From an uncultured Chloracidobacterium sp. (GTDB lineage Bacteria; Acidobacteriota; Blastocatellia; Pyrinomonadales; Pyrinomonadaceae): a stretch of 64,000 bases of DNA. Positions 15,587 to 25,323 of the stretch are shown here, piece after piece. Position 1 is the first letter of the stretch. Every line of letters begins with the position of its first letter. The position numbers were made by a program, and so were the translations under genes. The stretch spans positions 1 to 64,000 of the forward strand of contig CAKZGE010000001.1 in assembly GCA_936914845.1 (NCBI GenBank), in the 5' to 3' direction. The notes under the pieces are model-generated. The model saw nothing but the letters and a program-made list of their open reading frames with translations, searched no databases and was not told the origin of the DNA.

Positions 15587-17182
15587 TTAAGCGTAACTAT
15601 GAAGTCCCGGCAGCAAATAGCTAACACCGAGGTATGTAAAAATAACTAGCAGAAAGCCGACGATGGCGAAATATGCCGAGCTCCGCCCGCTCCATCCGCG
15701 AGAGATACGCGTATGCAGAAAGGCAGCATAGGTGAGCCATGCCACAAGTGCCCCCGTTTCCTTCGAATCAAAACCCCACGGTCTTCCCCATGATTCGTTT
15801 GCCCAGATCGCTCCTGTGATCAAAAGCATCGCCAAACCCGCAAAGGCAAGACAGGCAGTTTTATAGACAAGGCCATCCAGCGAAGCGAGACTCGGCAGAC
15901 GCTCGATCAACCGTTCCGTACGGAAGCCGAAAAGCAGCACGAAAAAGGTGCCGGCAAGAGCGGTTATCAACCCCGCAAATTCGACCGGATTAGTGTTAAG
16001 CGTTGCGTAGAAGCTGTGGCTGTTCGACTGGAAATAGGAACGGCCCATCTGTTCGAACTGAACCGGCGAAATAGCGGCAAATTCCTGCGCCGAAAGTCTT
16101 TGGCGTTCGGCAATCGCACGGCCCGCAGTGATATATTGGCCCGGGTCCGCTTGCAGCTGCTGCTGTAGTCTTTCCGTGGCGTCACCCATATTTTTAACGC
16201 CCGAAACAAACAGTGCGATGCCGGCGATCTGCGCAACGAACGCAGCCTTCAGCAAAATATGGCCGATCTTTTTCGCCGCCTGGTCGCCCCGATAAAGATA
16301 GATCAAGAAGGAGATAATGACACCCAAAAGCAAGATCGAAGCAACGATCAGCGCCGGGCCAACATAAGGAAGATCGACACGAAACGGAGCGGAGAAAGGC
16401 TTGCCGCCGCTCGGGTTGGGAAGGAAAAGGCCAATGCGATAGACGAAAGCGGTAAAGACCGAAAATTTGCTGATGGAGCCAATAACGGCGATAGTGAAAA
16501 TACTTGTCCAGACAGCCATTGCCTCTACTTTTACGCGGTCCTTCAGCAGATAGATAACGGCGAAGGCGAAACACACAAGAGCCACGCCATAGCTTAGAGA
16601 GGCAACGCCGACGTGGATCGGACGCCAATATGAATCGAGAACCGGAGGCAGATCGATAAATTCGCCGCCGATAAAGCGGGCAAGCGTTAGGATGAGAGCG
16701 GCGAGCGGCAGCGTAAACGCACTCAGTATCTGGTAATTTTTGCGTCGAGCCAATAAGAGCGTGGCAATTCCGGCTCCGAAGGCAAAGGCGAGGCTGAGAT
16801 CGTAAAGATTAGCGAACGGGACATATCGAAAGATCCACGGCGTTTCCATATTGCCGCTCGAACGCAATTTTTCGATCTCTAATTCATAAGCAACTACCCA
16901 TCGAACGAGCCAACTTGAAAGATTAAAGAAAACCCCGAGTGCGGCCGTTGCAAGTCCGATCTTGCGCGCCATATCAGACGGAGCGTAAAGATTGGTGAGC
17001 TGAAAAAGCGCCGCCAGAATGTAGCATGCCAGGGCGATCATCATCAATGCACCATCGGTGATGAATTGCGGCCCCATCTGAAGCTTTAGGAAAAGCATGG
17101 CAAGCGCACCGCTGATCGCCAGGATCGCCGGCAGATAAGACCGCCAAGACATCGAATTCTGTATCTGTTCAACCTCTTTCAT
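15587..17182 (-). CDS. ccsA: Cytochrome c biogenesis protein CcsA (system II haem handling)
   Basis: The 531-residue polytopic membrane protein contains the tryptophan-rich haem-handling motif as WGRPWGFDSKETGALVAW, with further conserved His residues on flanking loops and a typical C-terminal set of helices. The N-terminal helices make it longer than minimal CcsA proteins. CcsA with ResB exports haem and ligates it to CxxCH apocytochromes on the outer face of the membrane. Start and stop are tightly packed with resB (2 bp) and the TPR gene (3 bp). Confidence 0.92.
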   Translation of the reverse strand: MKEVEQIQNSMSWRSYLPAILAISGALAMLFLKLQMGPQFITDGALMMIALACYILAALFQLTNLYAPSDMARKIGLATAALGVFFNLSSWLVRWVVAYELEIEKLRSSGNMETPWIFRYVPFANLYDLSLAFAFGAGIATLLLARRKNYQILSAFTLPLAALILTLARFIGGEFIDLPPVLDSYWRPIHVGVASLSYGVALVCFAFAVIYLLKDRVKVEAMAVWTSIFTIAVIGSISKFSVFTAFVYRIGLFLPNPSGGKPFSAPFRVDLPYVGPALIVASILLLGVIISFLIYLYRGDQAAKKIGHILLKAAFVAQIAGIALFVSGVKNMGDATERLQQQLQADPGQYITAGRAIAERQRLSAQEFAAISPVQFEQMGRSYFQSNSHSFYATLNTNPVEFAGLITALAGTFFVLLFGFRTERLIERLPSLASLDGLVYKTACLAFAGLAMLLITGAIWANESWGRPWGFDSKETGALVAWLTYAAFLHTRISRGWSGRSSAYFAIVGFLLVIFTYLGVSYLLPGLHSYA

Positions 17183-17184
17183 AA

Positions 17185-18777
17185 CTACTGCTCTGGTGTT
17201 TCAAGTGGTTCTTTGCGGGCAGATCCGGGATCGGCCTCAGACAATATGCGTACAAATTTTGACTCAATACCCGCCGGATTGCGGTTCGCTTCCGCACCCA
17301 GCACAACCGCTGAAGTGCCGTCGCCATTGTCTTGAACGACCGCCCAAACGCGCTTATGTGAAAAGAAAAACACAAATGCCAACGCGCCGATCAATCCGAA
17401 ACCGCCGAAATACCATCCAATGAACGCCCCGCCGTAGGGGTCGTATTTGATGGAAAGGACATGTGCCGCCGGCGACCTTTCAAATTCGGCCATTCGCCAG
17501 CGGTATCCGGCCTTGGGTGCCGCAACCGGAGTGTTTTCGGCAAGCTTTGCGGCAAAGGCAAAAACCCGCGTGCGAGAACCCTCAGGCGGCGTAACATTCA
17601 ATATCGCAACGGGATTATTATAATCATTTGAACGTGAATCGGGCTTGCCTTCGGCATTGAAGGTGAAATCCGGCAAGAATTCCTCATATTCGATCTTTGT
17701 ACCGTCCGCCAGGTTGGCAGAGCCAAGGCGGTCGATCGTGACCGTTTGCGGTTCGCCGCCCTTTTCCGGCGTCAATTCGAGTTTGATGCTGCGAGCGCTG
17801 CCAAAGGGTATGGTCTGAGCCTGAAAGAACCGATAGCCGCGGTAATTGAACGGCTGATTCATGCTGATGTCGGCAAAGGTCGTGCCGTATTCCGGATCAT
17901 CGACCCGCATTTGGGTTCGCCAATCCAAGGTGTTCGTCACATCGATCGAGCCCTGAGGATCGATCAGCTTTTGCTGAATGTCCGTGCAGGTCATTGAAAA
18001 TGGCAGCTGAACATCGAATCGTTCACGTTTGTCCAGATCGAATTTTATCATCTGGATCTTGTCCGTTGTTTCCCCCGGCACCATTCTGACATCAGCGTCG
18101 AAACCGGTCTGATTCGCAATAAAGTGGCCAAGGAAGAGCAAAAGAAGGGCGATGTGAACAACGTAAGCTCCGAGGCGGTTCCAGCGGCCGCTCTCACCAA
18201 AAACATTAAAGGCCTTGCGTTTGACGGTGGACGAAAAATCTTTATTGCCGCTGCGGTCGGTGGCGTAATCGGTTGTCTCGGATTCCGTCACAACAGCGTT
18301 CAGGCCGTTTTTGGCAAAGATCGATCTCAGGTCCGCGGCAACATCTGCGGCGGGCTTATTCTCGTCAAATTGGGCATGCAGCGTCTGTTCAAGAAGCCAT
18401 TTACTGGTGGCGGTCCTCTTTGGTTGAGAGATAAATTGTTTCCAGGTCGATGGCAGACGGTCAATTGAGGCCAAAACTATATTCAGCGATAGTACCAGCA
18501 GCAATAGGTTGAAATACCAGCTGTGATAGATATCGAAAAAACCGAGGCGGCCATAGACAAGCTTTTCGGCTGGTGTGAGCGATGCGAAATAGGCATCAAA
18601 ACCATCAACATTCTGCTGAATTATCAGCATGCCGATCATGGAAAGGACGACGAGTGCAATGAGAAGTGCGACACCGAACCGGACCGAGCTCAAAAAAGCG
18701 ATAACGCGGTCGAGAATGGGCGCCTGTTTTGACTTGGCGATCGGTTTCGCCTCTATTGTTTCTTCGATTGCGGACAT
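17185..18777 (-). CDS. resB: Cytochrome c biogenesis protein ResB (system II)
   Basis: The 530-residue product has hydrophobic helices near residues 28-55, 85-105, 205-225 and 435-465, with a large extracytoplasmic domain between the last two. This is the ResB/Ccs1 topology. Typical segments are FLSSVRFGVALLIALVVLSMIGMLI and DIYHSWYFNLLLLVLSLN near the N-terminus. ResB and CcsA together form the system II synthetase. It is the first gene of a minus-strand operon and is divergent from ctaB, so a promoter region of 228 bp separates cytochrome c assembly from oxidase assembly genes. Confidence 0.92.
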   Translation of the reverse strand: MSAIEETIEAKPIAKSKQAPILDRVIAFLSSVRFGVALLIALVVLSMIGMLIIQQNVDGFDAYFASLTPAEKLVYGRLGFFDIYHSWYFNLLLLVLSLNIVLASIDRLPSTWKQFISQPKRTATSKWLLEQTLHAQFDENKPAADVAADLRSIFAKNGLNAVVTESETTDYATDRSGNKDFSSTVKRKAFNVFGESGRWNRLGAYVVHIALLLLFLGHFIANQTGFDADVRMVPGETTDKIQMIKFDLDKRERFDVQLPFSMTCTDIQQKLIDPQGSIDVTNTLDWRTQMRVDDPEYGTTFADISMNQPFNYRGYRFFQAQTIPFGSARSIKLELTPEKGGEPQTVTIDRLGSANLADGTKIEYEEFLPDFTFNAEGKPDSRSNDYNNPVAILNVTPPEGSRTRVFAFAAKLAENTPVAAPKAGYRWRMAEFERSPAAHVLSIKYDPYGGAFIGWYFGGFGLIGALAFVFFFSHKRVWAVVQDNGDGTSAVVLGAEANRNPAGIESKFVRILSEADPGSARKEPLETPEQ

Positions 18778-19005
18778 TGCCGTAACTAAAAATAATAACT
18801 TACGGATACAGGTTTGTCACACGGGCAATGATTAGCCTGCCTTTTAAATAAAAGAAGCTTTAGGATTTTGCATTGGCTTGGAAAAAATCTTTGATAGGAG
18901 TATTCTTTACTTTATCGAATTGCGCACGGCGCCTGACAGATCGGTATTCAAATACATTTTTTAAACCGGAACGGATCTGCGGATCTTCCGGAAAGCTGTT
19001 GAACG

Positions 19006-19908
19006 ATGGATATTGCTACGGCCGAACTTGAAGAGAATAAAGTGACCGGAACGCGTGAGCGGCTGGCTGCGTACATTGAACTCACCAAGCCGCGTATTGC
19101 GTTTATGCTGGTGCTGACGTCGGCGGCAGGGTTCTATTTAGGGTCGGTCGGACAGATCAACGTGGCCCTTTTCATCAATGCGATGATCGGCATTGCCTTG
19201 CTCGCTTTCGGCGTTGCCACGCTCAATCAATTCATCGAGCGAGACACCGACGCTTTGATGGACCGGACGATGAACCGGCCGCTTCCATCGGGCCGCGTAA
19301 CACCGACGGAGGCTTTGGTCTTTGGGATCGTTCAATGTGTGGTCGCCGAACTTTATCTGTATTTTTTGGTGAATCCGCTGACCGCTCTGTTGGGCGTCAC
19401 GGTGATCATCGGTTATGTTTTCTTATACACACCGTTAAAGACAAAGACATCCGCTTCGACAGCGGTGGGCGCGATTCCGGGCGCAATGCCGCCTTTGATG
19501 GGGTGGACAGCTGCGTCGAATGAGATAACTATCGGAGCATGGGCTTTGTTCGTCATCCTGTTTCTGTGGCAATTTCCACATTTTTTGGCTATCGCGTGGA
19601 TGTATCGCGAACAGTATGCTAAAGCGGGCATATTGATGCTGCCGGTCGTTGAGCCGAGCGGGCGTATTACTGCCCGGCAGATCGTAATGTTCTCCATAAT
19701 GCTGTTTGCGGCGGCCCTTGCTCCATATTTTCTTGGTTTTGCCGGCATCATTTATCTGATCGGTGCGGGTGTGCTGGGTGTTTGGTTCCTAGTTGAAAGT
19801 ATTAGAACCGCACGGGCCAAGACCGTGGAAAAAGCGCGTCGCCTGCTTCTCGTTTCGGTCATTTACCTTCCGCTTCTCTTTGGCCTCTTAGTGATCGATC
19901 ATATCTAA
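19006..19908 (+). CDS. ctaB: Protohaem IX farnesyltransferase (haem O synthase)
   Basis: The 300-residue UbiA-family membrane enzyme carries the diagnostic first Asp-rich motif NQFIERDTDALMDRTMNRPL, followed by PSGRVTPTEAL and a second loop YTPLKTKTSASTAVGAIPGA. About eight or nine membrane segments are present. It converts haem B to haem O for haem-copper oxidases. It leads a tightly packed trio with oxidase subunit III and DUF420 genes whose starts abut the preceding stops. Confidence 0.95.
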   Translation: MDIATAELEENKVTGTRERLAAYIELTKPRIAFMLVLTSAAGFYLGSVGQINVALFINAMIGIALLAFGVATLNQFIERDTDALMDRTMNRPLPSGRVTPTEALVFGIVQCVVAELYLYFLVNPLTALLGVTVIIGYVFLYTPLKTKTSASTAVGAIPGAMPPLMGWTAASNEITIGAWALFVILFLWQFPHFLAIAWMYREQYAKAGILMLPVVEPSGRITARQIVMFSIMLFAAALAPYFLGFAGIIYLIGAGVLGVWFLVESIRTARAKTVEKARRLLLVSVIYLPLLFGLLVIDHI

Positions 19909-20634
19909 ATGCCGCATATGAACATCGGAACCGCTGAACCGCTTGCCGAACCGGAGATACCGTCCGGCAAGGTTTCCGGCGTGCGGAGCAGTTCGGGCGG
20001 GGGAAATAGCGGCAGCGGCGGAAATGGCGGGGATGACGGGGATGGCCACGAAGGAAAACGGATCTGGCGGGAACAGCCGGTTCCGGATAAGGCAAAGGTC
20101 GTTACGTGGTTTCTTTTGCTGATCGTTTTCATGACCTTCGGGGGATTGATCGGGGCATATATCGTTCTTGCCACGAACAGGGCGGCTGAATGGAATCCGT
20201 TCGAGCTTCCGCTGCCGGTTTGGGTCAGCACGGTTTTGATCATTGTCAGCAGTTTTGTATATCACCGGGCAAAGATCGCCGTTGACCGCAGCGATTGGGC
20301 TTCAGCACGGCGATGGTTTACCGCAACGACCGTCTTCGGCGCAGCATTTATTGCATCACAAATGCTCGCTTGGCTAATGCTTGTTAAGCAGGGCCTTTAT
20401 ATGTCCGGCAATCCGTATGCGGGCCTTTTCTATATCTTGACCGGCATCCATGCGGTACATGTTTTGGGCGGAATGATCGCTCTCGGTACGATCTTGCTGC
20501 GATCTTGGGTAGATACCGAAAACGAACGCGAGGTAATATACCGAAGACAATTGGCGAGATCGGTCGGGTGGTACTGGCATTTTATGGGGATTTTATGGAT
20601 CGGCTTGTTTCTCCTGTTGGGATTTTGGAAATAA
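19909..20634 (+). CDS. coxC: Haem-copper oxidase subunit III
   Basis: The ATG directly follows the ctaB stop. The 241-residue product has a hydrophilic Gly/Ser-rich N-terminal extension (residues 1-55, including SSSGGGNSGSGGNGG), then five membrane helices. Subunit III signature segments are FYILTGIHAVHVLGGMIALG and ARSVGWYWHFMGILWIGLF. Subunits I and II are not in this window. The Gly-rich extension is unusual, but it has ordinary codon usage. Confidence 0.9.
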   Translation: MPHMNIGTAEPLAEPEIPSGKVSGVRSSSGGGNSGSGGNGGDDGDGHEGKRIWREQPVPDKAKVVTWFLLLIVFMTFGGLIGAYIVLATNRAAEWNPFELPLPVWVSTVLIIVSSFVYHRAKIAVDRSDWASARRWFTATTVFGAAFIASQMLAWLMLVKQGLYMSGNPYAGLFYILTGIHAVHVLGGMIALGTILLRSWVDTENEREVIYRRQLARSVGWYWHFMGILWIGLFLLLGFWK

Positions 20635-21081
20635 ATGGACTGGCTAAATATCTTTCCTCACGTCAATGCGGCGCTTAACGCAACAAGCTGCATTCTTCTT
20701 TTGATCGGGTTCTATTTCATCATGCGGCGGAATGTTGCAAAACACCGGGCGTGCATGATCTCCGCCAGTACGGTATCGGCCTTGTTTCTGGTCTGTTACG
20801 TCATTCATCACGTTATCCGGACAAATGTTTATGGGTTGGGGCCGACAAAATTTACGGGCGAAGGATTGGCAAGGCCGGTCTATTTCACGATACTGACATC
20901 GCATACGATATTAGCCACGCTCGTGGCTCCTTTTGTGATCGCGACGCTGTGGCGGGGATTAAAAGGGAATTACGAAAAACATAAGCGCCTCGCCCGATAT
21001 GTATACCCCGTTTGGCTATATGTGTCGGTGACCGGCGTTGTCGTTTACGCCATGCTGTATCATCTCTATCCAAATAGGTAA
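20635..21081 (+). CDS. DUF420 membrane protein (cytochrome oxidase-associated)
   Basis: The 148-residue product has four membrane helices and conserved-looking His residues at helix ends (VCYVIHHVIRTN, ILTSHTILA, YEKHKRLARYVYPVWLYVSVTG). This matches DUF420 (YozB-type) proteins, which in Firmicutes are encoded with ctaB and support aa3-oxidase maturation. The ATG abuts the subunit III stop, giving a ctaB-subunit III-DUF420 operon. A role in oxidase maturation is inferred from family and position. Confidence 0.88.
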   Translation: MDWLNIFPHVNAALNATSCILLLIGFYFIMRRNVAKHRACMISASTVSALFLVCYVIHHVIRTNVYGLGPTKFTGEGLARPVYFTILTSHTILATLVAPFVIATLWRGLKGNYEKHKRLARYVYPVWLYVSVTGVVVYAMLYHLYPNR

Positions 21082-21124
21082 AATTTCTGTTAAATTACTC
21101 ACGAAAGTGCTTGTAAACCGCGGA

Positions 21125-21305
21125 AAAGTGTGATAACTTTTCTTTTGTTGAAAAGTCGATCACCGAAGTAAGTTCCCTTGGTGGGATTTACGCGGGGGAA
21201 CCAACGTCTGATACAGACATTTGGGGCGAGGCATTCTTCAGAATGCGGGGATAATCTTTCGTTCCTAGCCCGTCAGCTAACCTCGTAGGTGTGGCAAAGA
21301 AGTTA
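21125..21305 (+). promoter_or_regulatory. Cyclic di-AMP riboswitch (ydaO/yuaA leader type), apparently without a downstream gene
   Basis: Hallmarks of the ydaO/yuaA aptamer appear in order: GCGGGGGAACCA at 21192-21203, TTTGGGGCGA at about 21220, GGGGATAATCTTTCG at about 21247, and CCCGTCAGCTAACCTCGTAGG at about 21269. A CT-rich 5' strand (about 21137) can pair with the AAAGAAG at 21296. The class binds c-di-AMP and usually turns off cell-wall or osmolyte genes. Only about 90 bp separate the aptamer from a strong terminator, and the next genes lie on the other strand. The 363-bp gap between 21082 and 21444 holds nothing else I can identify. Confidence 0.88.
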
Positions 21306-21394
21306 CTGCAAGACTTCAGTGATTTTGTCGCGATTTTGTGTGTGCTTCGCGCTTCTGCTTCTTCAACATTTCAAGCAGACATCCGGTCTTCTCA

Positions 21395-21436
21395 AAGAAA
21401 AAGTTCCGCGCTTCTCACGCGGAACTTTTACTTTTA
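21395..21436. terminator. Bidirectional intrinsic terminator between riboswitch and M1 peptidase
   Basis: A perfect stem AAGTTCCGCG/CGCGGAACTT has a 7-base loop, with A- and T-rich flanks on both sides (TTACTTTT on plus, TTTTTCTTT on minus). It ends transcription of the M1 peptidase gene from the right and of the riboswitch RNA from the left. For the riboswitch it could be the expression platform or simply a fixed end. Confidence 0.85.
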
Positions 21437-21444
21437 TACATTGA

Positions 21445-23151
21445 TCATTTCTTAGCTTTCTTCTTTTTGGTTTCGGCTGACGCAAGTTTAACGATCTTGA
21501 CCGGGACCTTCATATCAGGATCGATCACAAAATTCGACGGCTTGCCCTCTACTTTGAAGGTGAAGGTTTGATTCCGGCGAGTAACCTCAAAAGCTTTGCG
21601 AACCCGTTCGGATCCGACCGTAAATTCGACCTCGAGCGGTAAACGAAATGCAGCCGGAACGATGCCCCCGGCCTTTTGCACCTGATCAACGGTCAGCGAA
21701 AGCGTGTTTCCTCGGTAGCTATGCATAATGTTCAGCCGCGGAGCCCCGCCGCCATACACCCATTGATCAAAGAACCACGCAAGGTCCTGGCCGGAGGCAT
21801 CTTCCATCGCCTTTTTAAGGTCGCCGGTCACAACATTTCCAAATTTGTGCGCGTTTAGGTATGCGTTCACACCTTTCCAGAATGCTTCATCGCCAACCTG
21901 CTCACGAAGAGTGTGAATGACTGCACCGCCCTTGTTATACGTAACAGTGGGCCGGTCGAAAAGTCCGGCGACATTGTTGGCGGTTTGATTATACAACCCG
22001 ATCGGCTTGGGGCTGGCCGCTTCCTGGGCTAGAAATTGGTCGGCATCGAGGCTGACCTTTTGCAAATAGTTCTCGCGACCGTATTTCTTTTCGCGATATG
22101 CGGCTTCCATAAAAGTAGCGAAGCCCTCGTTCAGCCAAAGCTCTGCCCAATTTCGACATGTTACAAGATTGCCGAACCAAGAATGAGCCAATTCGTGTGA
22201 AACAAGATCTTCGACAAGGGGACGGATGAAATCGATGCGGGCCGCAGCGATCTCGGTATCGGCCATTGTGGTGGCGGTGATATTTTCCATGCCGCCGAAC
22301 TGAAAACTGCCGACGACCGTTTGATCATATTTGTTGTAGGGATACGGAATGCCCGTCAGACCCTCAAATATCGAGAACATCTCCTTCGTGTTTCCGTAGG
22401 CCAGCGGCACGATGGATTCGTCTTCCGGATACACATAAAAACCCAGAGGTATCTGCTTATATTTATCTTCGACCTTCTTATAGTTTCCAACGATGAATGA
22501 GGTGAGATATGTCGAATGCGGCACGGGCATGCGAAAGTGATGGGTGACCGTTCCGTCCGCATTTTCCCTGGTCTCAAGGGTTTCGCCGTTCCCGATCACG
22601 GATTCCCCCTTTTCTGCTGTAATGAACTGTTCACTCGTTGCCTTGTCGCTCGGGAAATCGAACGAAGGGAACCAGTGGCGTGCCTCGTCGGCCTCGCCTT
22701 GTGTCCAGATCTGGGCGCCGTGTATGGTTTTGCCGTCAACGATCTTCGGTTCGACAAAATAGACACCTTTTTTAGGCACTGCGGAATATACGAATCTTAT
22801 CGCCAACTCGTCGCCGGCCCGGTATGTGCGGTCAAGCGTGACCTTGATCTTATCGGAGCCGGAGGAGAATTTTAGCGGTGTATCGCCCGGAACCAGCGAA
22901 ACTGCAGTGAATGTGATACCGATGGCATCGAGTTCGACCGCCGCAATATCTTTGAGCGGTTTCAGCCGGACGGTAGTTTCTCCAATAACGGTCTTTTTCG
23001 GACGGTCGAACCGAACATTCAGCGTGTAGTGCTGAATATCAATATCGCTCGCACGGTCAAAATTCTTAACCGCCGGCTGGCCGTTCAAATTACCTATGAA
23101 CAGCAAAAAAACTGCCGCCGAAACAATGATTCTGTGTTTGATATTTACCAT
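21445..23151 (-). CDS. M1 family zinc aminopeptidase, secreted
   Basis: The 568-residue product has a signal peptide (residues 1-25). It has the M1 hallmarks: the exopeptidase motif FGGMEN, and His319-Glu320-x2-His323 with Glu342 eighteen residues later (HELAHSWFG...WLNEGFATF). It is shorter than PepN-type enzymes and lacks the long C-terminal helical domain, as do many secreted bacterial M1 peptidases. It is the second gene of an operon: its ATG lies three bases after the S9 peptidase stop. It would trim peptides from the N-terminus in the periplasm. Confidence 0.92.
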   Translation of the reverse strand: MVNIKHRIIVSAAVFLLFIGNLNGQPAVKNFDRASDIDIQHYTLNVRFDRPKKTVIGETTVRLKPLKDIAAVELDAIGITFTAVSLVPGDTPLKFSSGSDKIKVTLDRTYRAGDELAIRFVYSAVPKKGVYFVEPKIVDGKTIHGAQIWTQGEADEARHWFPSFDFPSDKATSEQFITAEKGESVIGNGETLETRENADGTVTHHFRMPVPHSTYLTSFIVGNYKKVEDKYKQIPLGFYVYPEDESIVPLAYGNTKEMFSIFEGLTGIPYPYNKYDQTVVGSFQFGGMENITATTMADTEIAAARIDFIRPLVEDLVSHELAHSWFGNLVTCRNWAELWLNEGFATFMEAAYREKKYGRENYLQKVSLDADQFLAQEAASPKPIGLYNQTANNVAGLFDRPTVTYNKGGAVIHTLREQVGDEAFWKGVNAYLNAHKFGNVVTGDLKKAMEDASGQDLAWFFDQWVYGGGAPRLNIMHSYRGNTLSLTVDQVQKAGGIVPAAFRLPLEVEFTVGSERVRKAFEVTRRNQTFTFKVEGKPSNFVIDPDMKVPVKIVKLASAETKKKKAKK

Positions 23152-23154
23152 TTT

Positions 23155-25191
23155 TTATTTCAGATGTTTATCCAGCCAGCCAATGACATTGGAATACCAA
23201 AACTCCGAATTTTGCGGCTTCAGGATCCAATGGCCTTCATCGGGGAAAACAATAAGCTTTGAATCTACATTTTTGAGCTGCAAAGCGGTGAAAAGCTGCA
23301 GGCTTTGGTCCACCGGAACGCGATAATCAAGTTCCCCGGCGGTGACGAGTGTCGGGGTGGCAAAATTGTTCGCGAATTTATGCGGAGACCATTTGTTATA
23401 ATTGACCGGATTTTCCCACGGCATTCCCTTGAATTCCCAATTTACGAACCAGAGCTCTTCTGTCGTGGCGGCCATGCTTTCGAGGTTGTAAACGCCGGCA
23501 TGAGAGACAAGGGCCTTGAATTTGAAACGCGGGTCCGTGTTATGGCCCAATATCCAATCGACCATATAACCGCCATAGCTGGCTCCGGCTCCGCCGATGC
23601 GGTCCTTGTCAACAAAAGGCCGTTTGATGACCTCGGCGATGCCATTTTTAAGGTCGATGAAGACCTTTCCACCCCAATCGCCGGAGATATCGTTGACGAA
23701 CTGCTGTCCGTAGGTGGTTGAGCCGCGCGGATTTGGCATGAACACTACATAGCCCGCGTTGGCGAACATCTGCGGATTCCAGCGATAGCCCCAATTGTCG
23801 CTCCAAGCCCCTTGCGGCCCGCCGTGGATAAGCACCAATAGCGGATATTTTTTGGCCGCGTCAAAATTGGCCGGCTTGAGCAAAAAACCATGCACCGGAG
23901 AGTTTGCGGCACCTTTCCAATCCAATTCCTCAGCGGTAGCCAAATTGAAAGACGCGTTTGCAGCGGTCAAGCGAACGGCCGCACCATTCCCGGTTGTGGA
24001 AGCTTTAAAGATCTCCGCCGGCATGGTCATCGAACTTGACGTAAAGAAGAGCGTCGAGCCGTCCGGCGCTACATTTATGCTTCCGGCATAGACCTTTGGG
24101 ATAACGGTTTTGACGTGAGTGGCGATCCGCAATCGGAAGTCTGGTTCGACCGGCACTGAATAGATCGGCGAACGCCCACGGGTGCCGGCAGAAAAATAGA
24201 CAGTTTTGCTGTCGTTTGTGACAACGATATCATCGGCCTGCTGATCGAAACCCCGCGTCAATTCGACTGTTTCGCCCGATGTGCGGTCATAACGCATAAT
24301 GCGCCAGCGGTCAGCTTCAAAGGTGGCCGTCGCTTGCGAACGGAAAAGAATGTACTTACCGTCCGGTGTATAGACCGGGCCGGCGTCATAGCCGCGATTG
24401 TTTACAGTAATATTCTTTTGAGCTTTGTCGAACAAAGATACGACAAAGATATCGCTATTGGTCGATGTGGCTTCGACCTTGTCGGGGTTTCTCAGATAGG
24501 CAAGCTCTTTGCTGTCGGGAGAAAATGCATAGTCCACACCGGTAGCGGCTGCATATGGCGGTGAATCGAAATCGCCGGGCGTGAAATCGACGGCTTGGCC
24601 GCCGGCCGCGGGCACAACGAAAACGTGTGAGCGTTTACGGTCGCGCCATTCGACCCAATGACGGTAGAGCAAGCGATCAGCGACCTTTGCCTGGACCTTG
24701 CTGGCGGCGGCCTTTTCGTCTTCGGCCTTGTTGCATGCGTCGTCCGGGCATTCCGGATAGACCTCAGAACCAAAAGCTATCCATTTGCCATCCGGTGACC
24801 AGACAGGCCCGCCGGCACCGGTGGAGATGGACGTTATCTGCTTACGGTCGGAACCGTCCGGTTTGATCGTCCATATTTGACCGCCGGTGGTGATGGCCAG
24901 CAATTTCCCGTCGGGCGACCAACGAGGCGAGCTGTGCGATGCGGTACCGGTGGTGATCTGTTTTTGACCGCTGCCATCGGCATTCATCGTATAGATCTGC
25001 GTAAGGGTCTTATTCGCTGCTTTATCAACGACGCCGATCGTAAAGGCGATCGTTCGGCCGTCCGGCGACATCTGCGGGTCGCCGACACGTTTCGCATTGA
25101 GCATGGTGTCGAAATTAAAATTGGATTGAGCAACAAGGGGCATCGCCGCTGCGATGGCCGCGAAAAGCAGAAGACAGATCCGTTTCATCAT
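23155..25191 (-). CDS. S9 family serine oligopeptidase with PD40 beta-propeller, secreted
   Basis: I chose the ATG at 25191 (or 25188) directly before the signal peptide KRICLLLFAAIAAAMPLVAQ; longer frames are unsupported. The 678-residue product has TolB/PD40-like blades (SPDGRTIAFTIG, SPRWSPDGKLLAI, GPVWSPDGKWIAFGSE) over about residues 40-420, then an alpha/beta-hydrolase domain with Ser538 in GASYGGYM, Asp622 in GELDYRVP and His654 in PDEGHW. This is the acylaminoacyl-peptidase/DPP-like layout. It is probably co-transcribed with the M1 aminopeptidase and cooperates in peptide breakdown. Confidence 0.93.
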   Translation of the reverse strand: MMKRICLLLFAAIAAAMPLVAQSNFNFDTMLNAKRVGDPQMSPDGRTIAFTIGVVDKAANKTLTQIYTMNADGSGQKQITTGTASHSSPRWSPDGKLLAITTGGQIWTIKPDGSDRKQITSISTGAGGPVWSPDGKWIAFGSEVYPECPDDACNKAEDEKAAASKVQAKVADRLLYRHWVEWRDRKRSHVFVVPAAGGQAVDFTPGDFDSPPYAAATGVDYAFSPDSKELAYLRNPDKVEATSTNSDIFVVSLFDKAQKNITVNNRGYDAGPVYTPDGKYILFRSQATATFEADRWRIMRYDRTSGETVELTRGFDQQADDIVVTNDSKTVYFSAGTRGRSPIYSVPVEPDFRLRIATHVKTVIPKVYAGSINVAPDGSTLFFTSSSMTMPAEIFKASTTGNGAAVRLTAANASFNLATAEELDWKGAANSPVHGFLLKPANFDAAKKYPLLVLIHGGPQGAWSDNWGYRWNPQMFANAGYVVFMPNPRGSTTYGQQFVNDISGDWGGKVFIDLKNGIAEVIKRPFVDKDRIGGAGASYGGYMVDWILGHNTDPRFKFKALVSHAGVYNLESMAATTEELWFVNWEFKGMPWENPVNYNKWSPHKFANNFATPTLVTAGELDYRVPVDQSLQLFTALQLKNVDSKLIVFPDEGHWILKPQNSEFWYSNVIGWLDKHLK

Positions 25192-25323
25192 AAATAAACC
25201 GTTTCCTTTTATAGATTTAATGCAGTAGTCGTAACGAAAATTATTACACAATAATGGGAATTTATAAACACGCCGTATTCTGCGGTCTTGCAATATTCAC
25301 CGTCATATATAAGATTCTTTACT

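Noticed and set aside
21338..21571. Short frame that could be the gene controlled by the riboswitch
   Set aside because: It begins at a non-ATG codon, passes through the terminator hairpin and continues antisense to the M1 peptidase; no domain or ribosome site.
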